Below, in pieces: positions 1 through 6,524 of a DNA stretch of 13,630 nt. A model generated the notes under the pieces. That model was not told the DNA's origin, searched no databases, and saw only the letters and a list, made by a program, of their open reading frames with translations. Made by a program: the position numbers and the translations under genes. Location of the stretch: assembly GCA_023435435.1 (NCBI GenBank), contig JAEYRW010000032.1:1-13630 (forward strand), written 5' to 3'. This DNA is from Bacillota bacterium. Its GTDB lineage: Bacteria > Bacillota > Clostridia > Christensenellales > Aristaeellaceae. Every line of letters begins with the position of its first letter. Within the stretch, counting starts at the first letter, position 1.

Positions 1-1855
1 CGGCGAGCCGGTCCCGGGCGCCCGCCGGCGCGTCCGCCCCGCCGCGCGCGGCGAGATACCCCGCGATGATCTCCAGAAAGCGGTCCCCGTAGCGGGTGAG
101 CTTTGCCTGGCCCACCCCCGGAACGTCCAGAAATTCCGCCCGGGTGCGCGGCAATTTTTGGCACATGTCCCGCAGCGACGCGTCGGAAAACACGAGATAC
201 GCGGGCAGATGGTGATCGGCGGCGATCCGTCCGCGAAGCGCCCGCAGCTCCTCGAACAGCGCATCGTTGACCTCCCGCTCCTTTTTGCGCCTTCCCTTCG
301 GAACGACGCGGGGGCGGAACATTTTGACCCGCCGCGCGCCCCGGAGCACCTCGGACGCCCCAGGGCCGAGCTTCAGGACGGGAAATTCCGGATCGTCCAC
401 CGTCAGGAGCCCTTCGTACAGCAGCCTGTCGATGAGCGCGCGCACGTCCGGCTCGGCCGCATCCCCCATGATGCCGTAGGTGGAAAGCCCGTCCAGTCCG
501 TTTTCCGCGATCCGTCCGCCCGCTTCCCCGCGCAGCACGTCCGAGATCATTTTTGCCCCGAACCGTTGGCCGCACCGTGCCACACAGGAGAGCGCCTTCT
601 GCGCGTCCACCGTGACATCCACCGCCTCCCCCGCCTCTTCGCAGCGGGAGCAGTTGCCGCAGGGCTCCCCCGCCTCTTCGCCGAAGTAGCTCAGGATGTG
701 GTTCCGGAGACAGTCGGCGGCAGTGCAATAGAGGATCATGTGCCGGAGTCGCTCATGATCCCGCCCGCGGATGGCCGCGCGGGCCCCGGGACCGACGTCG
801 GGATTCGCCTCCGAATGGTCGATGAGGAAGCGGTTGGTGAGGGCGTCCTGAGGGCCGTAGAGCAGAATGCAGTCCGCCCGCGAGCCGTCCCGGCCGGCGC
901 GGCCCGCTTCCTGATAGTAGCTCTCGATGTTCTTGGGCATGTTATAGTGAATGACATAGGAAACGTTGGACTTGTCGATGCCCATGCCGAAGGCGTTGGT
1001 GGCCACCACAACGGCCTTTTTGTCGTACACGAAGTCGTCCTGATTCCGGGCGCGCTCGGCGTCGGTCAGGCCGGCATGGTAGCGCGTGGCGGAAAAGCCG
1101 TTTTGATTGAGAAGCGCGCAGACCTCCTCCACCGCCTTGCGCGTCAGGCAGTAGACGATGCCGCTCTTCTCCCGCCGCTCTCCCACGAGCCGCAGAAGCG
1201 CCGCTTTCCGGTCGCGGGGACGCTGCACGCCGAAGTACAGGTTGGGCCGGTCGAAGCCCGTGGTTATGCGGAGGGGATCGCGCAGACACAGAATGCGCGC
1301 GATGTCCTCCTTGACCTCCGGCGTGGCCGTGGCCGTAAACGCGCCGATGACGGGGCGGTCCGGGAGCCGCTCCACGAACTCCATGATTTTCAGATAGCTG
1401 GGCCGGAAGTCCTGGCCCCACTGGGAGACGCAGTGCGCTTCGTCCACCGCGACCATGGAGACGGTCAGATGTTCGAATGTGCGCAAAAAATCCGGCACCG
1501 CCAGCCGCTCGGGCGTCACGTAGACGATCTTATACCTTCCCTCCGCCGCACGCGCCATGGCCTTTTCGTACTGGCCCGGGGTAAGGGACGAATTGAGATA
1601 CGCCGCGGGAACGCCCGCCTGGGTGAGGGCGTTTACCTGATCCTTCATAAGAGAGATCAGGGGCGAGACCACCAGCGTCACCCCCGGCAGAATGAGCGCG
1701 GGCACCTGATAGCACACGGACTTTCCCGCGCCCGTGGGCATGACGCACAAAGCGTCCCCGCCCGAGACCAGCCGCGCGACCACCGCCTCCTGCCCGGGCC
1801 GGAATGATTCGTATCCGAAATAGCGCCGCAAGGCCTCCCTGCCCGTCATTTCCAT
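1..1855 (-). CDS. recQ: ATP-dependent DNA helicase RecQ (3' end beyond window edge)
   Basis: Superfamily 2, 3'-to-5' DNA helicase acting in recombination and replication-fork repair. Read on the minus strand, the protein shows motif 0 (FRPGQ, residues 18-22), Walker A MPTGAGKS (39-46), the DEAH box (D138-H141) followed by CVSQWGQDFRP, motif VI QEAGRAGRDG, and the RecQ zinc site C382, C399, C402, C405. The last four match the E. coli cysteine spacing. An HRDC-like domain runs from about residue 525 (EVNDALFEELRALRGRIA) to about 605. The frame is still open at base 1 after 618 codons, so only a short C-terminal tail should be missing. The start at 1855 is preferred because GAGGAGG sits 6 nt upstream; an in-frame ATG at 1849 is the alternative. 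It is transcribed away from the Agr-like cassette. All helicase and zinc residues are present, so it should be active. Confidence 0.97.
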   Translation of the reverse strand, partial: MEMTGREALRRYFGYESFRPGQEAVVARLVSGGDALCVMPTGAGKSVCYQVPALILPGVTLVVSPLISLMKDQVNALTQAGVPAAYLNSSLTPGQYEKAMARAAEGRYKIVYVTPERLAVPDFLRTFEHLTVSMVAVDEAHCVSQWGQDFRPSYLKIMEFVERLPDRPVIGAFTATATPEVKEDIARILCLRDPLRITTGFDRPNLYFGVQRPRDRKAALLRLVGERREKSGIVYCLTRKAVEEVCALLNQNGFSATRYHAGLTDAERARNQDDFVYDKKAVVVATNAFGMGIDKSNVSYVIHYNMPKNIESYYQEAGRAGRDGSRADCILLYGPQDALTNRFLIDHSEANPDVGPGARAAIRGRDHERLRHMILYCTAADCLRNHILSYFGEEAGEPCGNCSRCEEAGEAVDVTVDAQKALSCVARCGQRFGAKMISDVLRGEAGGRIAENGLDGLSTYGIMGDAAEPDVRALIDRLLYEGLLTVDDPEFPVLKLGPGASEVLRGARRVKMFRPRVVPKGRRKKEREVNDALFEELRALRGRIAADHHLPAYLVFSDASLRDMCQKLPRTRAEFLDVPGVGQAKLTRYGDRFLEIIAGYLAARGGADAPAGARDRLA

Positions 1856-1892
1856 CGCGGCCCTCCTCAAATCGCATATCCCCTTGCGTATG

Positions 1893-1921
1893 ATCGTAAC
1901 ACAGATTGCCCGCGCGTTCAA
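1893..1921 (-). promoter_or_regulatory. Probable sigma-A promoter of recQ
   Basis: On the minus strand TTGAAC (1916-1921) is followed after exactly 17 nt by TACGAT (1893-1898), preceded by TGT, which makes an extended -10. It lies 38 nt upstream of the recQ start and faces the right way. Both hexamers match consensus at 4-5 of 6 positions. No LexA box of the GAAC-N4-GTTC type is seen nearby. Confidence 0.6.
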
Positions 1922-2093
1922 CGTCCACCCCCGCGCAAAAACGGCACGCGCGGATCGTAAAAGAAAATCCGTGGGCGGCCCGTAATTTTGCCATAATTTG
2001 GTAATTAAAGAAAAATCCGGCATCGCGCGTTTCATAATACAACGCGGCATGAAAATATTCATTTGCAATCCGCACATGTGTACATCCGCAGAG

Positions 2094-2122
2094 GCGAACG
2101 TTCGCATATCGCAGCGAACGTT
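2094..2122 (+). promoter_or_regulatory. Pair of GCGAACGTT direct repeats, candidate response-regulator site
   Basis: GCGAACGTT occurs at 2094-2102 and again at 2114-2122, a 20-bp period (about two helical turns). The first copy is part of a perfect 12-bp palindrome, GCGAACGTTCGC (2094-2105). The second copy ends 2 nt before the putative -35 element. Two 9-bp direct repeats in phase just upstream of -35 is the arrangement used by LytTR regulators such as AgrA and VirR, whose sites contain a GTT core. Assignment to a LytTR protein is inference, since none is encoded in the window. Confidence 0.45.
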
Positions 2123-2124
2123 GA

Positions 2125-2153
2125 TTGCATACAAGCTACCAGTGTGCTATAAT
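2125..2153 (+). promoter_or_regulatory. Extended -10 promoter of the Agr-like cassette
   Basis: A perfect -10 TATAAT (2148-2153) is preceded by TGC, forming an extended -10. At the optimal 17-nt spacing lies only a weak -35, TTGCAT (2125-2130). A good -10 with a poor -35 is typical of activator-dependent promoters and fits the direct repeats just upstream. Transcription would start near 2160, giving a leader of about 30 nt before the first gene. Confidence 0.7.
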
Positions 2154-2189
2154 ATTAGAAAATGGAAGGAGCATCGCCGGGACGCCAGA

Positions 2190-2750
2190 ATGCTGCTGTT
2201 CTTATTGGGTGCCTGCCTGATCGCGAAGATCCGGCACTATCGCGTCGCTCCGGTCTGGCGGGATTTTTCGTTGTACCCGCTCTTCGCCGTCGAGTGCGCC
2301 TACTGGATTTTTCAGGCCTTCGCGTTCGCGGGGGATTATCGGTTTGTGCCGTTTGCTTCCTTTCTTCAGTCGGCGTTTCTTTTGAGCCTTGTTTTTCCGA
2401 TTCTGCGCCACCGTCTGTATGTGCGGGCGCTGGTGGGGACGGGAATGACGCTCGCCGGAACGGCGCTGAATCGGCTGGTGATTTCGGCAAACGGCGACAA
2501 AATGCCCGTCTGCCCGACGCTCTCCCGGCTCACGGGATATTTCGACCCCGGCGCGCTTCAGGCAGGCTTTGATTCTGTGCACACGCTGATGGACGGGAAC
2601 ACCGCGCTCAGGTTTCTGGGCGACTATATAGACGTCGGATTTAGCATCATGAGCCCCGGTGACCTGTTGATCCATGGTTTTTCGGCGGTCGTATTTTACG
2701 GCGCGATCAGGAGCCTGAACAATCGGAAAAGCGAGGCGGATATAAATTGA
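2190..2750 (+). CDS. DUF5317-like integral membrane protein, first gene of the Agr-like cassette
   Basis: A 186-residue membrane protein of unknown function. It has about four hydrophobic segments, the last near the C-terminus (LLIHGFSAVVFYGAIRSLN). The region after the third segment reads NRLVISANGDKMPVCPTLSRL, then a stretch containing FLGDYIDVG and MSPGDLLI. That pattern resembles the DUF5317 family as I remember it, not confirmed by a search. The ATG at 2190 is chosen because it begins a hydrophobic N-terminus and lies 3' of the promoter at 2148-2153; upstream in-frame codons would fall before the transcription start. The ribosome binding site is poor: GGGA 7 nt upstream, with a better GGAAGGA at 2164-2170 that is too far. 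Its end overlaps the next start, so the two are probably translationally coupled. Confidence 0.72.
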   Translation: MLLFLLGACLIAKIRHYRVAPVWRDFSLYPLFAVECAYWIFQAFAFAGDYRFVPFASFLQSAFLLSLVFPILRHRLYVRALVGTGMTLAGTALNRLVISANGDKMPVCPTLSRLTGYFDPGALQAGFDSVHTLMDGNTALRFLGDYIDVGFSIMSPGDLLIHGFSAVVFYGAIRSLNNRKSEADIN

Positions 2751-3223
2751 AAGAATTACAATTGATCATAGCGGCGGGACTTTTAGGTTACTTTTTGCAG
2801 TGCGGCGCATGCATCCTTGGGATTTACGCGGTCGCAAAAAAAAGAATACAGTGGCGTCCGTTTATTCTTGCGACCCTTATTTTCTCGATCGTGCTTTACT
2901 TTATCAGGACGCTGGGAAAATTTAACTTCGGCATCCATACAATGCTCACACTTTTGCTCGTCAACACGCTATGCGTCCTGATTCTGAGAATCGACGTTCG
3001 TCCCTCCATTCTAGGCTCCCTGCTCGTGACGGCCCTGGTTCTTCTAGCGGAACTGTTTGATTATTCCATGCTCATGCTGTTCTTCGGCCAGGCCGAGATT
3101 ACGGTTCGGATGGAAGAACCCTTGTTCAAGGCATGGGCGGCCGTTCCGGGAAATATCCTCCTCGTCGGGGTTGTCGTGACCGGCTACATCCTGCGCGTCG
3201 TTAGAGGCAAAAAAGCAAAATAA
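2747..3223 (+). CDS. Small polytopic membrane protein resembling a kinase-less sensor domain
   Basis: 158 residues with about five predicted membrane segments and a basic end (RGKKAK). The start is TTG at 2747, overlapping the previous stop, with GAGGCGGA about 6 nt upstream. The stretch YFIRTLGKFNFGIHTML, followed by a hydrophobic run, is reminiscent of the N-terminal membrane region of some clostridial GHKL-type sensor kinases. That is a remembered similarity, not a search result. No H-box, GHKL ATPase or soluble domain follows, and the gene ends at TAATG with agrB starting inside. Plausible roles are an accessory to AIP export or sensing, or a decayed or stand-alone receptor domain. Its function is not recognised. 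Confidence 0.68.
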   Translation: MKELQLIIAAGLLGYFLQCGACILGIYAVAKKRIQWRPFILATLIFSIVLYFIRTLGKFNFGIHTMLTLLLVNTLCVLILRIDVRPSILGSLLVTALVLLAELFDYSMLMLFFGQAEITVRMEEPLFKAWAAVPGNILLVGVVVTGYILRVVRGKKAK

Positions 3224-3849
3224 TGGAAAAGCTTGCAAATCGGATCGCGGACTATGTCGCGCGAAACAATCATCTGGAAGATGAGAAGAGACGCGTAATC
3301 GCCTATGGGTTGAGCGCGCTCATTCAGATGCTGTTTCTCCTGTTCGCAAGCACGATCTTCGGGCTCATGTTTCACTGTTTCGTCGAGGCGCTCACCATTT
3401 TCACCGCGGTGGGCCTCATCAAGGGCTCCGCGGGCGGCGCGCATTCGAACACCAGCGCCAACTGCACCGTCATGAGCCTTGCCTCGATCTTCGTCATGGC
3501 GCTCATCTCCCGCTACGCTGTTCCCATCGTTCAACCGTACTGGTACGCCTATCTCGGCCTGCCGATCCTGTCGTTTGGCATCACGCTTTTCACCGTCTAC
3601 AGGCGCGCGCCCGTCGCCACCGCAAACAAGCCCATCACACGCCCGGAAAAGATCCGACGGCTGCGGGGGCAGAGCTTTTTCACCGTTTCCGGATTCTTCG
3701 TCATCGCGGTGACGCTGATCCTGCTGGGAAGGAGCAACCCCCGGTTCGTCAACGCGGCGGTAAGCCTTTGTCTGGCGGCGCTCTGGCAAAGCTTCATGCT
3801 GACGGACGCGGGCGTGAAGTTAATTTCTTTCATCGATTCATCGGCTTAA
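3223..3849 (+). CDS. agrB: AgrB-family accessory gene regulator peptidase
   Basis: Membrane cysteine endopeptidase that cuts the C-terminal tail from the AgrD precursor and forms the thiolactone ring of the autoinducing peptide. The diagnostic motif KGSAGGAHSNTSANC places the catalytic pair at H74 and C81. This H-X6-C spacing is the same as H77/C84 of S. aureus AgrB. The later ATANKPITRPEKIRRLR block is also typical of the family. Several hydrophobic segments surround these motifs, and 208 residues is within the family range. The ATG shares one base with the preceding TAA (TAATG) and has only a weak AGAGG 15 nt upstream, so translation probably relies on coupling. The agrD-like gene follows after 40 nt. 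Confidence 0.95.
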   Translation: MEKLANRIADYVARNNHLEDEKRRVIAYGLSALIQMLFLLFASTIFGLMFHCFVEALTIFTAVGLIKGSAGGAHSNTSANCTVMSLASIFVMALISRYAVPIVQPYWYAYLGLPILSFGITLFTVYRRAPVATANKPITRPEKIRRLRGQSFFTVSGFFVIAVTLILLGRSNPRFVNAAVSLCLAALWQSFMLTDAGVKLISFIDSSA

Positions 3850-3889
3850 ACCAGATGGATTAGATTTCCGGAAAGGAGGTGAAATAATA

Positions 3890-4015
3890 ATGAAGAGGAA
3901 GATCCTGTCCGCGATCGCGGTCATCGGCACCCTCGTGGCCACCGTTGCCGCGACGTCCGCCTGCTGGTGGTATCTCTACCAGCCCGAGGAGCCCGAATCT
4001 CTCCGCAACCTGTAA
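3890..4015 (+). CDS. agrD: AgrD-like cyclic lactone autoinducer precursor peptide
   Basis: A 41-codon gene directly after agrB. It has a near-perfect Shine-Dalgarno AAAGGAGGTG (3872-3881) 8 nt before the ATG. The peptide has a basic start (MKRK), a hydrophobic helix to about residue 20, then TSACWWYLYQPEEPESLR and a two-residue end. C25 is the expected ring cysteine. Aligning YQPEEPESL with the DEVEVPKEL tail of S. aureus AgrD-I puts the AgrB cut after L29, predicting a five-residue ring C-W-W-Y-L with a short N-terminal tail. The TSAC...QPEEP.SLR frame closely resembles C. perfringens AgrD, whose AIP ring is CLWFT (from memory). The N-terminal trimming site cannot be read from sequence. Confidence 0.92.
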   Translation: MKRKILSAIAVIGTLVATVAATSACWWYLYQPEEPESLRNL

Positions 4016-4029
4016 TGCGCGATTCGACT

Positions 4030-4076
4030 CCGCCGCTCTGTCGCGCGCGACAGATCTGTTGCCTGCGGCAGGGCGG
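4030..4076 (+). terminator. Structured region after agrD, possible terminator or attenuator
   Basis: Three inverted repeats lie here: a perfect 16-bp palindrome CTGTCGCGCGCGACAG (4038-4053), a perfect ACAGATCTGT (4050-4059) overlapping it, and a small CCTG-CGG-CAGG hairpin (4062-4072). CCGCC (4030-4034) and GGCGG (4072-4076) could close the whole region. The first two hairpins share ACAG and cannot both form. There is no clean T-run (only CCTTTCTCC follows), so partial termination or RNA processing is as likely as full termination. Confidence 0.4.
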
Positions 4077-4111
4077 CCTTTCTCCGATATTACACGCCGG
4101 GGAGTGAATTT

Positions 4112-5812
4112 GTGGAGAACCTGAACAACAGCAGAAAAGAAGAACAGGACCGGATTTTCCTTGTCATCAAGGGTCTGGCTCTGTTCTTTTGTACATATCC
4201 GCTCTTCGAACTGTTCTTCAAGTACTCGTCAACCGATTCGTTCAGCGAGCTCAACCTTCAGTCGCTGATGACCTCGTTTGCGCTGATTCTGGTCGTGCTT
4301 TGCGTGTGGCTTCTGCTGAACGCGCGAAAAACCTCTTCCCGGTGGTTCGTATGGCTTGAAATCGTCATCTTTTATCTCATCTGTCTGATCTCAATCCTGG
4401 TCAGCGGCGGCTACCAGAGCAGCTACAAGTTCCTGTTCGTCTACATGGTCGTGGCCTACACAATCCAGTCGGGCCAGGTCACGGGCTTCGCGATCACGGG
4501 CCTTTCCTCCGCCACGCTCTTTGCCATGGACGTCACCATGTTTGCCGGGGCGGGCGTAAATCCCGAGATCCAGTCGGATCTGGCGCTTTCGATCCTGTTT
4601 TTCACCGTCTCCTACATTCTCGGACGCTATGCGAAGGTGGAAAAGCGGCACATCCGGGAACTGACGCGGCTGGTCAACGTCGACGGCCTCACCGGGCTTT
4701 ACAACCACCGCTACTTCTTTGAAACCATCGAGCGCACGTTTGAGGACGCAATGAAGGAAAAAAGCACCTTCTCCCTGGCGATGCTCGACATCGACTACTT
4801 CAAACAGTACAACGACATATTCGGCCACCAGATGGGCGACAAGGTTCTGCGCGACATGTCCGACTGCATGGCCGGCGTGCTGCGCGCGGGGGATATCCTC
4901 TGCCGCTACGGCGGCGAGGAATTCGCGCTCATCATGCCGCACACCTCCATTGAGGAGGCGCGCAGCATCACGGAGAGGCTCCGCCTGGCGGTGCACGACC
5001 TGCCCATCGAGGGCGAGCACCTGATCAGCGGCGGACGGGTCACCATCTCGGCGGGCGTCTCGCAAATGAGCCGCGAGGACCGCAACCACAACGACATCAT
5101 TTCACGGGCCGATTCCGCGCTCTATCACGCCAAATACCTCCGGAAAAACTGCGTGGAAACATACATCGACGTGCTCGACCAGTTCGACGACCTCGACGAC
5201 AAGAAGCGCGACGCGCTGATTTCCGCCAAGGCGCTCATTTCGGTGGTCAACATCCGCGACTCCTATACGTACAGCCATACCGAGCGCGTGGTGTTCAACT
5301 GCGAAATGATGGCCAGGGCCTTCTGCCTCTCCCAGGAGGACAGGCGCACGCTCATCCTGGCAGCAAGCCTGCACGACCTCGGAAAGATCAACATCTCCAA
5401 GGACATCCTCATCGCGGATCATGAGCTGACAAAGGACGAGTGGGAAATCATCCGCAAGCACCCCGAAGCCTCGAGCAACATCGTCGGCAAGATCGAGGGC
5501 CTCGAGGAAGTCGCTCTCGTCATCCGCCAGCACCACGAAAGGTACGACGGAAGGGGTTACCCGGACGGACTGAAGCACGGGGAAATTCATCCCCTCACCT
5601 ACATCCTGACCCTCGCGGACTCGTTCGACGCCATGACCAACGACCGCCCCTACAAAAAGGCGAAGACAGTGACCAACGCGTTCAAGGAAATCCGCGAATG
5701 CAAGGGCCGACAGTTCGAGCCCGCCACCGCGGAGAAATTCATCGAGACAATCCAGGGCGTCATGACCGTGAAGGAATACGGCGTCAAGGATGCCAGGGAA
5801 CAGGGGCTCTGA
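4112..5812 (+). CDS. Membrane GGDEF + HD-GYP cyclic-di-GMP protein
   Basis: 566 residues from a GTG start with GGGGAG 7 nt upstream. Residues about 15-175 form a polytopic membrane sensor with roughly six segments. A GGDEF domain spans about 190-350 with active site RYGGEEF (G267-F271). An intact I-site R258-A-G-D261 lies exactly five residues before it, so feedback inhibition by c-di-GMP is expected. The HD-GYP domain spans about 365-550: H389 in YSHTERV, H421-D422 in SLHDLGKI, and HHERYDGRGYP (474-484). It can therefore in principle both make c-di-GMP and degrade it; which activity dominates cannot be read from sequence. The gene follows agrD by 96 nt on the same strand and may be reached by read-through. 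The signal sensed is unknown. Confidence 0.95.
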   Translation: MENLNNSRKEEQDRIFLVIKGLALFFCTYPLFELFFKYSSTDSFSELNLQSLMTSFALILVVLCVWLLLNARKTSSRWFVWLEIVIFYLICLISILVSGGYQSSYKFLFVYMVVAYTIQSGQVTGFAITGLSSATLFAMDVTMFAGAGVNPEIQSDLALSILFFTVSYILGRYAKVEKRHIRELTRLVNVDGLTGLYNHRYFFETIERTFEDAMKEKSTFSLAMLDIDYFKQYNDIFGHQMGDKVLRDMSDCMAGVLRAGDILCRYGGEEFALIMPHTSIEEARSITERLRLAVHDLPIEGEHLISGGRVTISAGVSQMSREDRNHNDIISRADSALYHAKYLRKNCVETYIDVLDQFDDLDDKKRDALISAKALISVVNIRDSYTYSHTERVVFNCEMMARAFCLSQEDRRTLILAASLHDLGKINISKDILIADHELTKDEWEIIRKHPEASSNIVGKIEGLEEVALVIRQHHERYDGRGYPDGLKHGEIHPLTYILTLADSFDAMTNDRPYKKAKTVTNAFKEIRECKGRQFEPATAEKFIETIQGVMTVKEYGVKDAREQGL

Positions 5813-5828
5813 GAGCTCCTGTTTTTTT
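5801..5828 (+). terminator. Rho-independent terminator with the stop codon as its loop
   Basis: CAGGGGCTC (5801-5809) pairs with GAGCTCCTG (5813-5821), a 9-bp stem with one G-U pair, followed by seven T (5822-5828). The three-base loop is the TGA stop codon (5810-5812) of the GGDEF/HD-GYP gene, so the 5' arm is coding sequence. Confidence 0.88.
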
Positions 5829-5840
5829 CCGGCCCGCGGA

Positions 5841-5869
5841 TTGACAACCGGCCCCTTCGCCGCTATAAT
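5841..5869 (+). promoter_or_regulatory. Consensus sigma-A promoter of the TetR-nag-like operon
   Basis: TTGACA (5841-5846), 17 nt, TATAAT (5864-5869): both hexamers and the spacing are perfect consensus. A promoter this strong without activator sites is expected to be controlled by a repressor, and the palindrome immediately downstream supplies the site. Confidence 0.93.
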
Positions 5870-5885
5870 GTAACTAAACAGTTAC
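5870..5885. promoter_or_regulatory. Probable TetR-family operator
   Basis: GTAACT-AAAC-AGTTAC is an inverted repeat with perfect 6-bp arms around a 4-bp centre. It begins at the base after the -10 and covers the expected transcription start. The first gene downstream encodes a TetR-family protein, so autoregulation of the operon through this site is the natural reading. Binding is inferred. Confidence 0.8.
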
Positions 5886-5897
5886 CTGGAGGGGAAA

Positions 5898-6524
5898 ATG
5901 TCGAAGGCGGACGAGACAAGGGCGCGGATTCTTGCGGCGGCGGAGGCGGTTTTCGCTGAAAAAGGCCCCGCGGGCGCGCGCGTGGACGAGATCGCGGCGC
6001 AGGCGCAGGTCAACAAGCGCATGCTTTACGCCTACTTTGTCAATAAGGACGGGCTTTACGAGGCTGTGCTCGCGCGGGTGTACGAGCGGCTCGGCCAATG
6101 CGAGGCATTTGTGACGGAGGCGCGCGGGGAGATCGACTTTATTGATTCCATCCGGCGGATTGTCCCCGCCTATTTCCAATTCCTTTCGGAAAACCAGAGC
6201 TACGTCCGCATGGTCATGTGGGAAAACCTGAATGGCGCGCGCTGTTTCGACGAAAAGGGGCTGGGCGACGTGCGCGATCCCATGCGCCGGGCGGTGCGGG
6301 AAATCCTTCGGCGGGGCATGGCGGCGGGGGCGTTCCGCCCGGACGCCGACGAAAAACAACTCATCCTCTCCCTGTTTGCCCTCACGTTCAACTATTTTTC
6401 AAACATCCACACCATGTCCCGGGTCGTGAAGGAGGACCTCGCGTCCCCCGCGGCCATGCGCGCGCGCGCCGAGGCGGTGACACGGATGATCCTTGCCGAC
6501 TTGACGGAGAAAAGCCATGCATAA
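5898..6524 (+). CDS. TetR/AcrR-family transcriptional repressor
   Basis: 208 residues, a normal length for the family. The N-terminal helix-turn-helix reads ILAAAEAVFAEKG, then VDEIAAQAQVNKRMLYAYF (about residues 10-47), the classic TetR pattern. The C-terminal half (about 70-205) is the variable ligand-binding and dimerisation region, so the ligand is not predictable by motif. The ATG has GGAGGGG 4 nt upstream. The gene is first in a six-gene operon, directly behind the GTAACT-AAAC-AGTTAC palindrome, and its last 8 nt overlap the NagA-like start. It most likely represses its own operon and is released by an amino-sugar-related metabolite. Confidence 0.92.
   Translation: MSKADETRARILAAAEAVFAEKGPAGARVDEIAAQAQVNKRMLYAYFVNKDGLYEAVLARVYERLGQCEAFVTEARGEIDFIDSIRRIVPAYFQFLSENQSYVRMVMWENLNGARCFDEKGLGDVRDPMRRAVREILRRGMAAGAFRPDADEKQLILSLFALTFNYFSNIHTMSRVVKEDLASPAAMRARAEAVTRMILADLTEKSHA

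Larger units (their letters stand above)
1856..2189. other. Divergent intergenic region between recQ and the Agr-like cassette
   Basis: This gene-free stretch of 334 bases holds the recQ ribosome binding site and promoter at its left. The middle (about 1980-2070) is AT-richer than the surrounding genes and contains an ATGAA-AATA-TTCAT inverted repeat at 2049-2062. At the right are the direct repeats and the rightward promoter described separately. A rightward open frame runs through from 1998, but its first 64 codons lack a ribosome binding site and do not look like protein, so it is read as non-coding. No RNA gene or recognised riboswitch is seen. Confidence 0.6.

Noticed and set aside
158..1807. 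Plus-strand open frame of 549 codons
   Set aside because: It is antisense to recQ, whose minus-strand reading has all helicase and zinc motifs. The plus-strand translation shows no family features and is a high-GC artefact.
2094..2105. GCGAACGTTCGC palindrome as a LexA/SOS box, given recQ next door
   Set aside because: Gram-positive LexA boxes need a 4-nt spacer (GAAC-N4-GTTC); here the arms touch. The site is also far from the recQ promoter and close to the rightward one.
1998..2189. N-terminal extension of the DUF5317-like protein by 64 codons
   Set aside because: It would start before the TATAAT promoter, has no ribosome binding site, and crosses the AT-rich regulatory region with protein-unlike content.
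2162..2572. ATG with GGAAGGA nearby opening a 136-codon frame
   Set aside because: Translation is Arg/Gly/Pro-rich, out of frame with the membrane protein, and the ATG precedes rather than follows its best Shine-Dalgarno sequence.
4391..5089. Minus-strand open frame of 232 codons
   Set aside because: It is entirely antisense to the GGDEF/HD-GYP gene, with no recognisable motif and no ribosome binding site of note.
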